Source of the DNA: a virus
Length of the DNA: 23,934 nucleotides
Virus record (IMG/VR): IMGVR_UViG_3300006101_000068
Span: 1 to 23,934 of that record
Reading direction: 5' to 3' (one strand)
Shown: positions 10,907 through 20,732 of the stretch, one piece after another
How positions within the stretch are numbered: the stretch's first letter is position 1
Layout of the letters: each line of letters opens with the position of its first letter
The notes under the pieces: model-generated
Database searches by the model: none
Told to the model about the DNA's origin: nothing
What the model saw: only the letters and a program-made list of their open reading frames with translations
Program-made: the position numbers and the translations under genes

Positions 10907-13302
10907 GGTTGGCCCTTAATGTTAATTGTCCCAATCGGCGTGATACCCGCCGTTGGTGAAATGCGTCTTTGCAATTCAAGTGCTTTTTGTGCTTTTTCCG
11001 CCTCCAACAACGCCTTTTCTTGGCGTGCTTTAAACATCGGTTTCAATACTTGGCCAACAACACCGCTTGCGCCGCCGGTCTTGACATTCAATGCCGCCTC
11101 GCCAATCCCAATCGCAACATCACGCGCCGCACGTTTAGCCGCCTCTGTTTCCGTCAAAATGCCCGATTGTGAAACGTTTGCCGATCCACCGGCACGATTT
11201 CTAACGTGTTCGCTTAGCCGCGCCACATCACCGATGTTACGCAATCTATTCGCCACCTCCGGCCCCGCAATCAAATCCAAATTAGGCCCAAGTTTATTCA
11301 ATTCTTTGTTTAATGCCGCTTGGCTAACATTGCCTTTGTCATCAATAACACCGGCTTTTTGTTTTAGATGATCGGCTAATCCGGCAATGATTTCGTGATG
11401 TGCCGGTGTATTGCGGCCAACCAAATCGATTGCACGGCTTAAATCCGCGGGTGTTGTTTTGTTACCCGCGATAAAGTTTTCAAAAAATCCCTTGGATGCC
11501 GGATGCGCCACGTTTCCGGTTTCTATTTCCAACGGCGTGCGATTATCCTCATACGCCATCGAATACAATTTATTATATGTTGGCTTTTTCGTGTCTAACA
11601 ATTCCTTTTGCCGCCTAAATAAACCCCGTGCCGTATCCGCCGCATCTTTGAATTCAATTGCGGTTTCATCCGTTAGCGGCAATTCTTCTAACGCATCTTT
11701 TATGTGGCCAATAGCATTTCTGATATTTCCATTACTTTCCCCGCGTATTGCCGTTGCCAATTGCGTGCGTAAATGTTCAAATTTATTTAGGTTTAAATCT
11801 TTTTCACCGCTTGCATAATCATCAAGTCTTTTTTTCCAAGTATCGGGTAAAAAATCAATATCATCCTTTTCATTTAATTTTTCAAGTGCATTTTGTGCAA
11901 CTTTTTTAGCATCTAACGGAAATTTACCATTGTTTAATTGTTCTAAGTTTGTATAAGCATTCTTGATGTTTTGATTGTCAACCTCAACATTATTCTTTTT
12001 AACGTGTTCTAAAATATTGTTGGCTTTGCCTTGTTGGCCAACGCCGGAATGTTCCGCCGCAAATTCATCTTTGATATTGTTGAATCCTTTGATCAACATC
12101 GGATCGCGTTCTTCAAATTTAGCCCTTAACGCTTCATTGCCCTCGTGCGATTTCTGATTGTATTCATCCGATAGCTTGGCCACATCTTGTGTTGCTTGCC
12201 CCTCGGTTGGGATAAATTCCGGATCAACTTTTGCAAATTTATTGTGGATTTCAATAGCTTGCAAATCTTTGGGCGTGATTGTGTTGATTGGGCGATTGGC
12301 CAATTCCGCTTGCATATCCGGCCTTGCCTCTGAAATAGCTTGTCTAACCGCTTGTTCATGTTGCACCGCGGCCGCACCGCCACTTTGTAATCCGCTTAAT
12401 GGCGTTACTTGTGCTTGCGGTTGTTTTGCTTGGAATTGTTGGGCCATTTGTGATTTAACATCACCCAATTCCGATCCAACGGCTTTTAATCCTTTTGCGC
12501 CTAATGTAATTCCTTTGGGGGCCAACATTGCCGCACTTTGCATCATGTGGCGCACATCCTCAACCGGCAAACCCGTGGCTTGGCTAAGTTTTTCCGCACC
12601 CAAATTAATATTTTCGCCAATGTATTTCATCGCCTGTTGCGATGCCTCACCCTTATACCCCGGTGATTCAATAACATTGGTGCCGGTTAAATATCCGGCG
12701 GTTTTACCAAATGGCTTTTCTAATGCGCTTGTCACCGTTTGCCCTATTTCCTCCGCCCTTTGTGGCGTGGTAAATGGGCGCGATAAGCCTTGTGCAACAT
12801 ATCCCGCCATTGGCAACACGCCACCAACCGTTATATCGGCCAATGATGCTAATCCTTGCCCCGTGCGTTTAGCCGCATCAATTAAATCTTGTGGATTCAA
12901 TTGTTGTTGTTGGGCAATAGCTTGTTTGCTACGAATTTGCGGTGTTTTAATATATGGCTTGGTTAGATCAACTTGGGCTTGTTGTTCTATCGGCACGCCC
13001 ATAGCCTGTTTAACACTTGTGGGCGCTTTAATGCTTGCAACATCGGGATCAAAATCTAATGGATCAACATTTGAATTTGGATTGATTTGAATCGTTTTGC
13101 CATCGGGGCGATGCAATCCGTGTTCCGCAAGCAATTGATCGCTTGCTTTGTTTACATCGGTTAATTCTTTGCCGGTTAATTCACGGTGCCTTTGTTTTAA
13201 AACATCTAGGCGTTGTTGCAATTCCGGATTTGTGCCGGTTTTAGGTTTGAATTTTTCAAAGAATGCAACATCTGGGTCTTGATCTAATACGGTTGTTGTC
13301 AT
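10903..13302 (-). CDS. large internal virion / DNA-ejection protein (gp16 position), 799 aa
   Basis: A long, mostly helical, Gln/Lys/Ala-rich protein with no catalytic motif I can see. It begins MTTTVLDQDPDVAFFEKF, has a Pro/Gln-rich first 150 residues, then a Gly/Ala-rich stretch that could meet membrane (LADITVGGVLPMAGYVAQGL), then long coiled-coil-prone regions, and a Gly-rich end (NVKTGGASGVVGQVLKP). By order (gp4, gp10, small, large, large, large) it takes the place of P22 gp16, which is ejected with DNA. The sequence alone does not prove homology. It starts in an ATGA overlap. Confidence 0.65.
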   Translation of the reverse strand: MTTTVLDQDPDVAFFEKFKPKTGTNPELQQRLDVLKQRHRELTGKELTDVNKASDQLLAEHGLHRPDGKTIQINPNSNVDPLDFDPDVASIKAPTSVKQAMGVPIEQQAQVDLTKPYIKTPQIRSKQAIAQQQQLNPQDLIDAAKRTGQGLASLADITVGGVLPMAGYVAQGLSRPFTTPQRAEEIGQTVTSALEKPFGKTAGYLTGTNVIESPGYKGEASQQAMKYIGENINLGAEKLSQATGLPVEDVRHMMQSAAMLAPKGITLGAKGLKAVGSELGDVKSQMAQQFQAKQPQAQVTPLSGLQSGGAAAVQHEQAVRQAISEARPDMQAELANRPINTITPKDLQAIEIHNKFAKVDPEFIPTEGQATQDVAKLSDEYNQKSHEGNEALRAKFEERDPMLIKGFNNIKDEFAAEHSGVGQQGKANNILEHVKKNNVEVDNQNIKNAYTNLEQLNNGKFPLDAKKVAQNALEKLNEKDDIDFLPDTWKKRLDDYASGEKDLNLNKFEHLRTQLATAIRGESNGNIRNAIGHIKDALEELPLTDETAIEFKDAADTARGLFRRQKELLDTKKPTYNKLYSMAYEDNRTPLEIETGNVAHPASKGFFENFIAGNKTTPADLSRAIDLVGRNTPAHHEIIAGLADHLKQKAGVIDDKGNVSQAALNKELNKLGPNLDLIAGPEVANRLRNIGDVARLSEHVRNRAGGSANVSQSGILTETEAAKRAARDVAIGIGEAALNVKTGGASGVVGQVLKPMFKARQEKALLEAEKAQKALELQRRISPTAGITPIGTINIKGQP

Positions 13303-14900
13303 TGAAATTCACCCCTTTCAATGCGTTTCATCATCTTTTGTTTGCGTTGCAATTCCTTAGCCTCATCCGGCGTTAAATCACCAAATAGCTTTGCCCTTTC
13401 AAATTCTTTTTGCATTGGCGAAAGATTAGATTTATTAATGTTTTGCAACATAAAGTTTCTAATATCGTAATTAGCGTTGAATTCGGCACGATAATTTTGT
13501 TCGTGTATTGGGCCGTTGTATGGGCCATGCTTGGCCATAAACGCCTTTAAACCCGCCGTGTAGGCGTGTGCCGCGGTGTTTGTTGCATAGGCACGATCCG
13601 CAATGCTTTTCAATGCCTTTGGATCAATATCGGGTGATCCGCTTATGTTATTTACGGTTTCGCGTGCCGCGTTGGTTGGTGCGCCAAATATTGATTCATT
13701 ATTCAATTGTTGCATAGCCAAGTTTTTAGCTAATTCATTTAGGCTAGGATTTCCAACAAGTGATGTTTGCAAATTACGCACCACTTGGCCCAATTGGCTA
13801 CCTGTGGCGGCACCAAGGTTTTCGTAAATCTTGCGAATGTTTTGATCGCTTTCGCTTGCCACTTTATCGGCCGCAATAGACGCATCTTTTCTAGCCATTC
13901 CCGCCTCATATCGCGCTTGTTGTTGCGTGTTTAATTGCGGTATCGGGCCGGGGGCAACCGGCATATCCAACGATATTTTAGGAATATCGGCCGATGGTTT
14001 TGTTGCCCCTACATTTGGCATACCGGCGGGGATTCCCGCGGGCGGTGCGCCGGTTGCGGGCGGCAAATTAAAGTTATCCGGCAATGGCCCATTTGGTTTG
14101 GTTTGGGCGTTTGCTTGCGTGTTTGCTTGGGCATTTGCTTGGGCTTGCCCCATTGTCACCGGCGTTAAAACGCCACCGGGGCCAACCTGATAAGTTATAT
14201 TATTAATGGTTTGGAATGTGCCCGGTGCGGGATTGATATTTAATGATTGCGGTTGGCGATTAGGTTGAAACAAAGATTGTGGCATCAATGTTGTTTGTGA
14301 TCCTTGGCCGATTGCGGTAGGTGCCAAATTAGCTTGTGCAAATTGTTGCGTGTTTTGGCCACGTTGCACAATATTCGTTAATGCTTGCCCCAATGCTTGC
14401 GGCTTTTCATCAATTAAAGTATAGATTGGCCGTAAATGCGCCTCAACCGATGCCTTATCAATCCCACGGCCAACCAATCTTTCTTGTGCCGCAATCACCG
14501 CATCTTTAGCGGCTTTAACCGATTTAGGGTCTTTTGGATTGATGTTTTGAATATCTTTGTTGGGGATCAAGGCACCCAATTCGTCATTCATGTGTTCGGC
14601 TTGGGTGCCGGTTAAATCATATTGTGCCTTGCGTGCCTCAATTTCGGCTTTCCGCGCCGCTTGTTCCGCAACGGTAATATTGGGTTGTTCTTTCCCGCGT
14701 TGTTCCCTAGATAGCGATTTGCTTCTTTCAATCTCTGATTCTTGCGTTGCTTGTTGTCTTTCTAATTCCAAGCGTGCTTTTTCCAATTGCAACGGCATCA
14801 ATTGTTGCGATTGTTGATATTGTTGTAAGGTGTTTAAATTCCCCAACATATCGCTTAATGTTGTTGGCTTGCTAACGGCATAATCGGTAAATACGGGCAT
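13299..14900 (-). CDS. internal virion / DNA-ejection protein (gp20 position), 533 aa
   Basis: Rich in Gln, Ala and Asn. The first 110 residues are a long charged helix (LQQYQQSQQLMPLQLEKARL, SREQRGKEQ), followed by a Pro/Gln/Asn low-complexity middle with a short tandem repeat (QANAQANTQANAQT) and a helical C-terminal third. This composition is like P22 gp20, and the gene takes its place in the order. AAGGA stands 7 nt before the ATG. Injection into the host with DNA is inferred from synteny only. Confidence 0.65.
   Translation of the reverse strand: MPVFTDYAVSKPTTLSDMLGNLNTLQQYQQSQQLMPLQLEKARLELERQQATQESEIERSKSLSREQRGKEQPNITVAEQAARKAEIEARKAQYDLTGTQAEHMNDELGALIPNKDIQNINPKDPKSVKAAKDAVIAAQERLVGRGIDKASVEAHLRPIYTLIDEKPQALGQALTNIVQRGQNTQQFAQANLAPTAIGQGSQTTLMPQSLFQPNRQPQSLNINPAPGTFQTINNITYQVGPGGVLTPVTMGQAQANAQANTQANAQTKPNGPLPDNFNLPPATGAPPAGIPAGMPNVGATKPSADIPKISLDMPVAPGPIPQLNTQQQARYEAGMARKDASIAADKVASESDQNIRKIYENLGAATGSQLGQVVRNLQTSLVGNPSLNELAKNLAMQQLNNESIFGAPTNAARETVNNISGSPDIDPKALKSIADRAYATNTAAHAYTAGLKAFMAKHGPYNGPIHEQNYRAEFNANYDIRNFMLQNINKSNLSPMQKEFERAKLFGDLTPDEAKELQRKQKMMKRIERGEFQ
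14105..14140 (-). repeat. three 12-bp tandem units within the gp20-position gene
   Basis: Units at 14105-14116, 14117-14128 and 14129-14140 share the TTTGCTT core on the + strand. They encode the Gln-Ala-Asn/Thr repeat in the disordered middle of the protein. The 12-bp period keeps frame, so this is a protein-level repeat, unlike the 22-bp array at 5489. Confidence 0.7.
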
Positions 14901-14910
14901 GATTTATTCC

Positions 14911-17097
14911 TTATGCGGCTGTAAGTTTCAATGTGGTTGTTGCCGGTGTTGGCGCAAATGCGGTTACCGCGGCATTCGTCAAATTGCTTAACAAATTGGT
15001 TTGGTTTTGTGCGTTGGCAACTTGTTGGCCCGCCGCACTTGCCGCCAATCCCGTGGTGACATTTCCATACGTTTGCGCCAATCCACCGCCTAGGCTACTT
15101 AATTGTGCGTTAGCGTTTTGGCCTAATCCGGCTTGGCCCGCCAATGTGTTATAGATATTGTTGCGTTGGGTTTGGTAATTAGTAAACGCATTTTGATACG
15201 CGCCTTGTGCGTAATTCTGTGCGTATGTGTTAAGCCCTTGTAAAGTATTTCCGCTTAATAACCCACCGCCAACATTGGCCGCGTTTTGCGATTGGCCCAA
15301 TCCTTGTTGTAATTGGAATTGATAATTCGGTGCTAATTGTGCGGTTAAATCTTGGTTGTTAAATTGGTTGGTTAGATAGCCCGATCCGGTGCCCGTGCCC
15401 GTGACACCGCCCGTGGGTGACATAACGTTATAGGTGCCCGATCCAAGCGATCCTAACGTGTTTAAAGCATTCACACCCGCCTGTTGATAGGGCGATTGCA
15501 ATTGGCCTTGTTGGGTATATAGCCCTTGAATCAAATTTTGTGCGTTTTGGCCTGCGGCGGCTTGTGTGGCGGCCGCACTATTGTTTGCGTTTGTTAATGT
15601 ATTTGAATTAACTAGGCTAACACCGGCGGCGGCCAAAGCGGCAATTTGTGCGGCGGTTAAACCCGTTGCGGCGGCGGCCGCGGCGGGTGCAACACTTGAT
15701 GCGGCGGGCGCGGCGGCGGGTGCGGCGGCGGCGGCGGCCGCGGGCACAATCGATGTTGATGGTGTTAAATTGGTTGTTGTATTAACCGGCGTGCCACTTG
15801 GCAAACCCGTGGAATTAACAATTGGGCTTGTGGCATTCGGTGTTATTGGTGCGGTTGATGTCACCGATGTTGATGTGGGCGAAACACCAACCATATTTGT
15901 AAATGGCACGGGCGTTGGGGTTGTTGGCACGGATGCCGTGCCGGTGCCCAACGATGAAAGATTTGTTAAATCGCCCGGTTGGGGCGTGTTGATAAAGTTT
16001 GGATTTAAAACCGATCCCGGCAATTGTTGGGCGTTTGCCAAATTGCCTAATGATGCACCGCCCGTTGGTGTTGTTGGTGTTGTATTAGTTGGCGTTGTTG
16101 GTGCAACATTTGATAACGTTGTTCCATCACTTGGTGTGCTTGGCACATCGGTTGATGATGTAGGATTATCCGCGGGCGCATTGGGATTGATTCCCAAGCC
16201 ACTTTTAACGGATTGCACCAAAGGCGAATCGGGATTAAATCCCGCGTAAGACACGGCCGCACTAATCAATGCCGCACCATATTGGCCTTTGCTTGCCGCA
16301 TCGGCGGCGTTATAAGCGGCGATATAGGGCACTAAAGCGGGGAATGCAATCGCTAAAGCGGGCACCGCGGCCGATGTTAATGCGCCCGTGCCACCGGCAA
16401 ATCCGCCAGCACCCGCATTCAAGCCAACGTTTTGCACATTGGCGGCGGTAACCGGCGCAATCGTGCCACTTTGATCGGTTTGTGCGGTGACTTGAATCAT
16501 CCCATTCCCGCTAGGAATGTTGATTCCGGTGCCGTTTGGCCCTACTTGCACTTGATAATTTCCGGCGATTGGTGCGCCCGTTGTCTTGTTGATTAAGTTA
16601 TATGTGCCGGTATCCGCGTTGTAATTAACCGCCGCATTTCCGCTTATCAATGCTTGTGATAATTCCGGATTGGCTTGTTGCGCCGCACTAATCATATTGC
16701 CCGATGCTTGGCCATAGCTTGTGCCAACCGCGCCCGGTGCGGCCGATCCCACAAATTGCGGTGCGGCCATGCTAGAAAGTGATGTGCCCAAATCGGTTGG
16801 CGTGGCCCCCGATCCTGTTGTTGATGGCGTGCTTTGTGATGCGCCGGTTGTAATTCGTCTTGTGGGTGCCGGTTGCGCCACCGCTTGCACCTGTTGGGGT
16901 GTGATATTCATCCCCGTTGCGGTGCTAACAATGCTTGCAATTTGCGCGGGGTCTGTAATTCCAATCGATGCGGCCGCTTGCAAAATAGCCTGTTGGCCTT
17001 GGGGCGTGCCGATATTAGCGTTAATAAAATCGCTTGTGCCCGCCGGTAATCCGGCCATAGCATCTTGCACGGCGTTATTTATTGCGGTTGTTGTCAT
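14911..17097 (-). CDS. DNA transfer / ejection protein (gp7 position), 728 aa
   Basis: Very rich in Ala, Thr, Asn, Gly and Gln. The C-terminal third carries LLSGNTLQGLNTYAQNYAQG, then AYQNAFTNYQTQRNNIYNTL and AGQAGLGQNANAQLSSLGGG, the layout of phage proteins annotated as DNA transfer proteins. The middle has Thr/Pro linkers and a poly-Ala block (residues about 450-480). A Gly/Ala-rich segment (AVPALAIAFPALVPYIAAYN) could enter membrane. GGGGGAAAA precedes the ATG. Within the P22-like order it stands where gp7 does, though P22 gp7 is only about a third as long. Confidence 0.75.
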   Translation of the reverse strand: MTTTAINNAVQDAMAGLPAGTSDFINANIGTPQGQQAILQAAASIGITDPAQIASIVSTATGMNITPQQVQAVAQPAPTRRITTGASQSTPSTTGSGATPTDLGTSLSSMAAPQFVGSAAPGAVGTSYGQASGNMISAAQQANPELSQALISGNAAVNYNADTGTYNLINKTTGAPIAGNYQVQVGPNGTGINIPSGNGMIQVTAQTDQSGTIAPVTAANVQNVGLNAGAGGFAGGTGALTSAAVPALAIAFPALVPYIAAYNAADAASKGQYGAALISAAVSYAGFNPDSPLVQSVKSGLGINPNAPADNPTSSTDVPSTPSDGTTLSNVAPTTPTNTTPTTPTGGASLGNLANAQQLPGSVLNPNFINTPQPGDLTNLSSLGTGTASVPTTPTPVPFTNMVGVSPTSTSVTSTAPITPNATSPIVNSTGLPSGTPVNTTTNLTPSTSIVPAAAAAAAPAAAPAASSVAPAAAAAATGLTAAQIAALAAAGVSLVNSNTLTNANNSAAATQAAAGQNAQNLIQGLYTQQGQLQSPYQQAGVNALNTLGSLGSGTYNVMSPTGGVTGTGTGSGYLTNQFNNQDLTAQLAPNYQFQLQQGLGQSQNAANVGGGLLSGNTLQGLNTYAQNYAQGAYQNAFTNYQTQRNNIYNTLAGQAGLGQNANAQLSSLGGGLAQTYGNVTTGLAASAAGQQVANAQNQTNLLSNLTNAAVTAFAPTPATTTLKLTAA
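15661..15743 (-). repeat. GC-rich poly-alanine-coding low-complexity block
   Basis: Runs of GGCGGC/GCGGCG on the + strand encode Ala stretches with Pro and Ser in the gp7-position protein. It is the most GC-rich short block of the window and also leaves open a 227-codon frame on the + strand that I regard as an artefact. Confidence 0.8.
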
Positions 17098-17108
17098 TTT
17101 TCCCCCAT

Positions 17109-17342
17109 TTATACATTGTAATACGGCACTTTAAAATGTTGCCCGTTTACCGTGATATTTATGAAACCAACCGGATGCGCGGGCAATGTGCCCGATCCCG
17201 TGGTTGCCGTGGTGCTAGGGGTAAAGTTCAACAAATTCAAAAAGAATTGTTGCCATGCCCGTGTAGGCCGATTCGATGCCTTATCCAAAAATTCACTTTG
17301 TGGATAAGGTTGTAATTGTGATGTATTAGTGGTAATTGTCAA
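17109..17342 (-). CDS. small virion-region protein, 77 aa
   Basis: Short protein between the gp10-like and gp7-position genes, where P22 has gp26 and gp14; I see no likeness to those. It has [20 protein letters not shown] (a helix with a WQQFFLNLL patch), a Ser/Thr/Gly linker, and a beta-rich end [16 protein letters not shown]. The start is probably TTG at 17342, whose TTGA overlaps the previous stop, with GGGGGTG upstream. A structural role in the tail or ejection apparatus is likely by position. Confidence 0.7.
   Translation of the reverse strand: MTITTNTSQLQPYPQSEFLDKASNRPTRAWQQFFLNLLNFTPSTTATTGSGTLPAHPVGFINITVNGQHFKVPYYNV
17279..17309. repeat. perfect 8-bp inverted repeat, 15-nt loop, inside a coding region
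   Basis: CCTTATCC (17279-17286) and GGATAAGG (17302-17309) can form a hairpin about 35 codons-worth of bases after the TTG start of the 77-aa gene and shortly after the end of the gp10-like gene. It is not followed by a T-run, so it is not a terminator in form. Confidence 0.6.
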
Positions 17343-19300
17343 TTTTCACCCCCACTTGCCTTTAAGTTAGCGGAAACAATAACGGCCTTGACGGGATCGG
17401 TCACCACCACCTCAAACACCCGATCACGCGCTTGGCCCAATCGCCGCCAAATTGCGCGGTTTTGATATTTTCCGGTTTGGCCGATGCCGACCCAATGTTC
17501 CTTGGACCATGTTGATCCGCCATCGTCTGACCAACGCAACATAGCTTGCGGGTTAGTGGTTGTTGTCTGTTGGCTAATTGCGCTTTGCGTGCCCAAAACA
17601 ACGGTTTGTGTGGCCGGAATCGTTAGCGTGGCCGTTGGCGCAATGTAATAGGGTGATTGTATATAAAGAAATTGATTTTGGCTAAGGCCCGTTGTTCCCA
17701 CACCGGGTTGAAATTGAATCTGAAATTCCTCGAAATACTGCCGTTGTAAATCCGAAACCAAATGCGGTGCGCGTCTTAGCCGCCTAATGTTATTTCCATC
17801 ATCCGTGTAGTTGGTGTTGTCCAACTCATATATCTTTCCGTTGGCGTAATCACCCACCAACACCATATTTTGGAATACACACGAACAATTTCCACGGTGC
17901 CGCGTGTATTGTGATCCGGTGTAATAAAGCCATTTATACCATAGCCCCGTTGTGGAATCGAAAGCCCAAGTGATGTTAATTGTAGGAAACGAAACAACAT
18001 AAACCTCATGGCCTTCCAATTGATAAGTCCACGCAACCGCATCCTCAATATACTGATTCACCAACGTGTTTTCCACCGCGTGCGTGCTTATTCTTTGCGG
18101 AATATAGCCATTCATTTGCATGATTTGGCCTTGGCCGCGTAGGTTTCGGCTTACATAGGCAAAACTATTGGCTAGGCGTGAAACACTATTTTGGGCAACA
18201 ATTCCGTGTTGGGTGCTAGTGCCCGGTATGCGTTGGAATGGAAACGGAAACAAGCCCGCATCCACCCACACCTCCGAACTCGCCTCGCCCATTAGGTAAA
18301 CTTCCCTGTGATCCACAATCAACGCAACCAATTGATCCGGTGCGCCATCCTTGGATGCAAAAGATAATTGTTGCGATATGGGGCTTAGCGCATCCGATGA
18401 TCCCCATTGTTGGCTAGATGGGCGTGAATAAACAAAATAGTTATCAATCACATCCACCGTTGTTCCGCCGCTAAATGCCCCATCGGTGCTAGGCAACACC
18501 GTGAAATCTAGCGCATACATGGTTTCCGATCCAACCGTGGTGTTGCTACTTAGCGTGTAAGAATTGTATCCACCGCTAGGCGTGTTGATGGCGATCACCA
18601 CCGAATCCACCGGCACGCTAGTGCCTTGAATGGTTTGCCCCAAATACAATGTTGATGTGGTTAACAATGTGCTATTGGTTGATCCCGATGCGGTTGATCC
18701 GGTAAAACTAGCCGTATTTAATGAATTCATCAATGTGGATGCAACCGTTTGCGATATATTCAACGTCCACGTCGTGCCCGATCCGCCCGTGATCACCGTT
18801 TCTTGTGACACACCAACACCAAACAAAACTTGCCCAATAGCAATTGTGCCGCTTTGAATGTTGGAAACCGTTAGCGTTGTGCCCGATATTGATCCGGTAA
18901 ATATGGCCGTTGTGGGCGTTGTAATGCGCCATGAATAGCGATAAGACCCATCCACAATGTAGGCATACAAGCCATTATCAACAAGCCCCACACGGCCGCT
19001 TGTGCTATTTAAGATTCCCACAATCGTGGGCGTTAGCGTGCTTGATAAAAGATACACATAAGCGCCACAAACCGCTATTGCCTGCGTCCCGCCGCTAAGT
19101 GTTCTAAGGCCACGGATTTCGGCACCGGCGGGCAACACCAATTGCGTGGTTAGGCCCGGCGTTGGGTATAGCGCAACAACTCCCCTATCGCCTTGTTGTT
19201 TAGTGGGATCGATTTCCGGATAGAAATTAATACACTCCTGCGCATCCTGATAGATGCTAGGTGCGGTGTAGCTTGCCCCAACAAAACCAAAGTCCGGCAT
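17339..19300 (-). CDS. packaged DNA stabilisation protein, gp10-like, 653 aa
   Basis: Tail hub component that closes the portal after packaging, as P22 gp10. The diagnostic N-terminus is [20 protein letters not shown], followed by [12 protein letters not shown] and [10 protein letters not shown]; later come [31 protein letters not shown] and the [20 protein letters not shown] segment typical of this family. At 653 residues it is much longer than P22 gp10 (472). The excess is mostly a Thr/Ser/Gly beta-rich insert at residues about 132-265, made of two copies of a domain also found in the next gene upstream. AGGA stands before the ATG. Confidence 0.88.
   Translation of the reverse strand: MPDFGFVGASYTAPSIYQDAQECINFYPEIDPTKQQGDRGVVALYPTPGLTTQLVLPAGAEIRGLRTLSGGTQAIAVCGAYVYLLSSTLTPTIVGILNSTSGRVGLVDNGLYAYIVDGSYRYSWRITTPTTAIFTGSISGTTLTVSNIQSGTIAIGQVLFGVGVSQETVITGGSGTTWTLNISQTVASTLMNSLNTASFTGSTASGSTNSTLLTTSTLYLGQTIQGTSVPVDSVVIAINTPSGGYNSYTLSSNTTVGSETMYALDFTVLPSTDGAFSGGTTVDVIDNYFVYSRPSSQQWGSSDALSPISQQLSFASKDGAPDQLVALIVDHREVYLMGEASSEVWVDAGLFPFPFQRIPGTSTQHGIVAQNSVSRLANSFAYVSRNLRGQGQIMQMNGYIPQRISTHAVENTLVNQYIEDAVAWTYQLEGHEVYVVSFPTINITWAFDSTTGLWYKWLYYTGSQYTRHRGNCSCVFQNMVLVGDYANGKIYELDNTNYTDDGNNIRRLRRAPHLVSDLQRQYFEEFQIQFQPGVGTTGLSQNQFLYIQSPYYIAPTATLTIPATQTVVLGTQSAISQQTTTTNPQAMLRWSDDGGSTWSKEHWVGIGQTGKYQNRAIWRRLGQARDRVFEVVVTDPVKAVIVSANLKASGGEN
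18506..18907 (-). repeat. two tandem copies of an inserted beta-rich domain in the gp10-like protein
   Basis: Copy 1 (residues 132-194) and copy 2 (197-265) both open with FTGS and contain the G-Q-x-[LI] core of the repeat; copy 1 has [20 protein letters not shown] and copy 2 [18 protein letters not shown]. Copy 2 is more diverged. GATCCGGTAAA is preserved on the + strand at the beginning of both copies (18891-18901 and 18696-18706) and in the gp4-like gene. Confidence 0.7.
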
Positions 19301-19309
19301 TTTCTAGTC

Positions 19310-20281
19310 CTATCTGAAGAAGCCTCCGCTCAAAATCCAGCCCGCATCGCGTTGGCGTGATGTCAAGATCGCGTCTTGATAGGCGGAATTTTGCACGGGT
19401 TTCATGTTGGTGCGCTTGATTGTGCTTTTCCCCTGTGCGGCAAAGGCATTAATCATCTGTATTTGCGTTGCGCTTGCCTTTCCATATGCGGGCATTAATC
19501 TTTCCGCTAGGCACCATTCCAACGCCATTTCATAGCCTTGGGGCAATATGATCGGATCATTAATCGTCACATAATTGCTAAATAAAGTATCGCAAAATAA
19601 GTGCATTTCGCCTTGCGATGGGTTTGGCCACACAAAGATGTTTCCCAATGGATCACTTGGTTGGTAATAAACCGCCTTTGGCCACGGGCCGTTTAGCGTC
19701 TTTAAGCCAATCATGTTGTAGTTTTCTAGATTCAACACGGCAACGGGATAATCCAATCCGCCGTTAATAATGGGCACGCCATTGGAATTGGTGTTGATTC
19801 TAACGAATGATGAATTAATGCTTAGTGGGCGTTGATAGAAAGCATTGATTGTGGTGCTTGAAACATTTTGGCTAATGTTAAGCAAATAGGTGCCTAATTC
19901 GTTAACATTTCCGCCCGCGCCGGTTGCAAAACCATTGATCTTGGTGCCCGTGGTAATTCCGGTGCCGCTTAGTGTCATCCCAAGGGCTATTGCACCGCTT
20001 GTGATCGCGGTAACCGTCAACACGTTATTGGTGATTGATCCGGTAAAAACCGCGCCAATTTCACCACCGGGGCCGATGGTGTATTGGGTTTGGCCGGGTG
20101 TGATCGGAAAAATGACCTCGGTTTTGTAATAAACCATCATTTGTTCGTTTGACCATTGATCGATCATTCGATTCATCATCACAAACGCGTCTTGTGCGGA
20201 TGCCGGATCGGGCGTTTCACCGGCCGCCAATGCGCCAATATCCTTTAAAGCGGAGCTAATAATATCTATTGGCGCGGTCAT
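19310..20281 (-). CDS. gp4-like tail accessory factor / head completion protein, 323 aa
   Basis: Predicted to bind under the portal and join head to tail, as P22 gp4. The N-terminal half has [38 protein letters not shown] and [16 protein letters not shown], typical of this family in environmental podoviruses. Then an inserted domain (residues 78-148) precedes [12 protein letters not shown] and the rest of the family fold, with [20 protein letters not shown] near the end. It is about twice the P22 gp4 length (166); the insert explains 71 residues of this. GAGGAG stands 5-6 nt before the ATG. Confidence 0.82.
   Translation of the reverse strand: MTAPIDIISSALKDIGALAAGETPDPASAQDAFVMMNRMIDQWSNEQMMVYYKTEVIFPITPGQTQYTIGPGGEIGAVFTGSITNNVLTVTAITSGAIALGMTLSGTGITTGTKINGFATGAGGNVNELGTYLLNISQNVSSTTINAFYQRPLSINSSFVRINTNSNGVPIINGGLDYPVAVLNLENYNMIGLKTLNGPWPKAVYYQPSDPLGNIFVWPNPSQGEMHLFCDTLFSNYVTINDPIILPQGYEMALEWCLAERLMPAYGKASATQIQMINAFAAQGKSTIKRTNMKPVQNSAYQDAILTSRQRDAGWILSGGFFR
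19838..20050 (-). repeat. inserted beta-rich domain in the gp4-like protein
   Basis: Residues 78-148 open [20 protein letters not shown] and contain the [15 protein letters not shown] and [15 protein letters not shown] cores. Copy 1 in the gp10-like protein reads [35 protein letters not shown] and [13 protein letters not shown] at the same spacing. GATCCGGTAAA at 20037-20047 matches the copies in the neighbour gene at DNA level. Confidence 0.75.
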
Positions 20282-20292
20282 GGTTTCTCCTC

Positions 20293-20451
20293 TTATGCGG
20301 GCACTACAACGTGCCCATCATCGGCGGGTTTTGGTTGTTGCTCATTGCCTTGGCGTTGGATTTCTTCCATCGTCTGTGCAATTAATTCTTGATTACGTTG
20401 CAATGCAACAAAAATCGTGTTTACTTGTGGGATTGAAAGTTCTAGTTTCAT
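20293..20451 (-). CDS. hypothetical protein, 52 aa
   Basis: Starts at ATG 20451, which overlaps the preceding stop as ATGA; the frame is open ten codons upstream. [20 protein letters not shown] is one helix, followed by a second with [14 protein letters not shown] and a disordered polar end with VVVPA. Small helical proteins of this kind stand among tail genes of many phages; the role is not known to me. Confidence 0.7.
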   Translation of the reverse strand: MKLELSIPQVNTIFVALQRNQELIAQTMEEIQRQGNEQQPKPADDGHVVVPA

Positions 20452-20732
20452 AGCTTGGGTGTAAAGGTTTGTGGAAGCCAAGGAGGAACGGCTTTCACGG
20501 GTTGGTTGGATTGTTCCTCTAGCCGTGATTCTATTATGTTCTTTCCATCAAGCATAGATGCCGATTTGATCCAATCAATCACGTTTTGTTCGGTCACTTG
20601 ATCATAAGGAATATCACCCTTTTCGGTGAAATACCAATTCCCCTCGGTGTCTACTTTGCCGTTGGAAACATAGTATTTGGCCGATGTGATTTGCCCATCC
20701 TTATGCTCAACCTCTAAGATTTTCCAATCCAT
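20448..20732 (-). CDS. small tail-region protein, paralogue of its upstream neighbour, 94 aa
   Basis: Starts at ATG 20732, which shares its A with the preceding TAA. The protein begins MDWKILEVEHKDGQITSAKY and has IPYDQVTEQNVIDWIK in the middle and PVKAVPPWLPQTF at the end. The gene just upstream has FVPYAQLTQATVIGWVQ and PVSPITQPLPW at the same relative places, so the two are tandem duplicates that have diverged. Both fit a small beta-plus-helix domain found near tail-fibre genes; function unknown. Base composition here is backbone-like (CAG/CTG rare). Confidence 0.75.
   Translation of the reverse strand: MDWKILEVEHKDGQITSAKYYVSNGKVDTEGNWYFTEKGDIPYDQVTEQNVIDWIKSASMLDGKNIIESRLEEQSNQPVKAVPPWLPQTFTPKL

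Noticed and set aside
12158-13090. A 310-codon open frame on the + strand opposite the gp16-position gene.
   Set aside because: Unusually Cys/Ser/Ala-rich without domain features, and the minus-strand frame is clearly the operon gene with overlapping starts and stops.
14105-14140. 12-bp repeats considered as regulatory DNA.
   Set aside because: The period keeps the reading frame and gives a simple protein repeat in a disordered region, so no DNA role is needed.
15566-16249. A 227-codon open frame on the + strand opposite the gp7-position gene.
   Set aside because: It comes from GC-rich poly-Ala and Thr/Pro codons on the other strand; composition is extreme (Ala/Val/Gly), with no ribosome binding site and no family resemblance.
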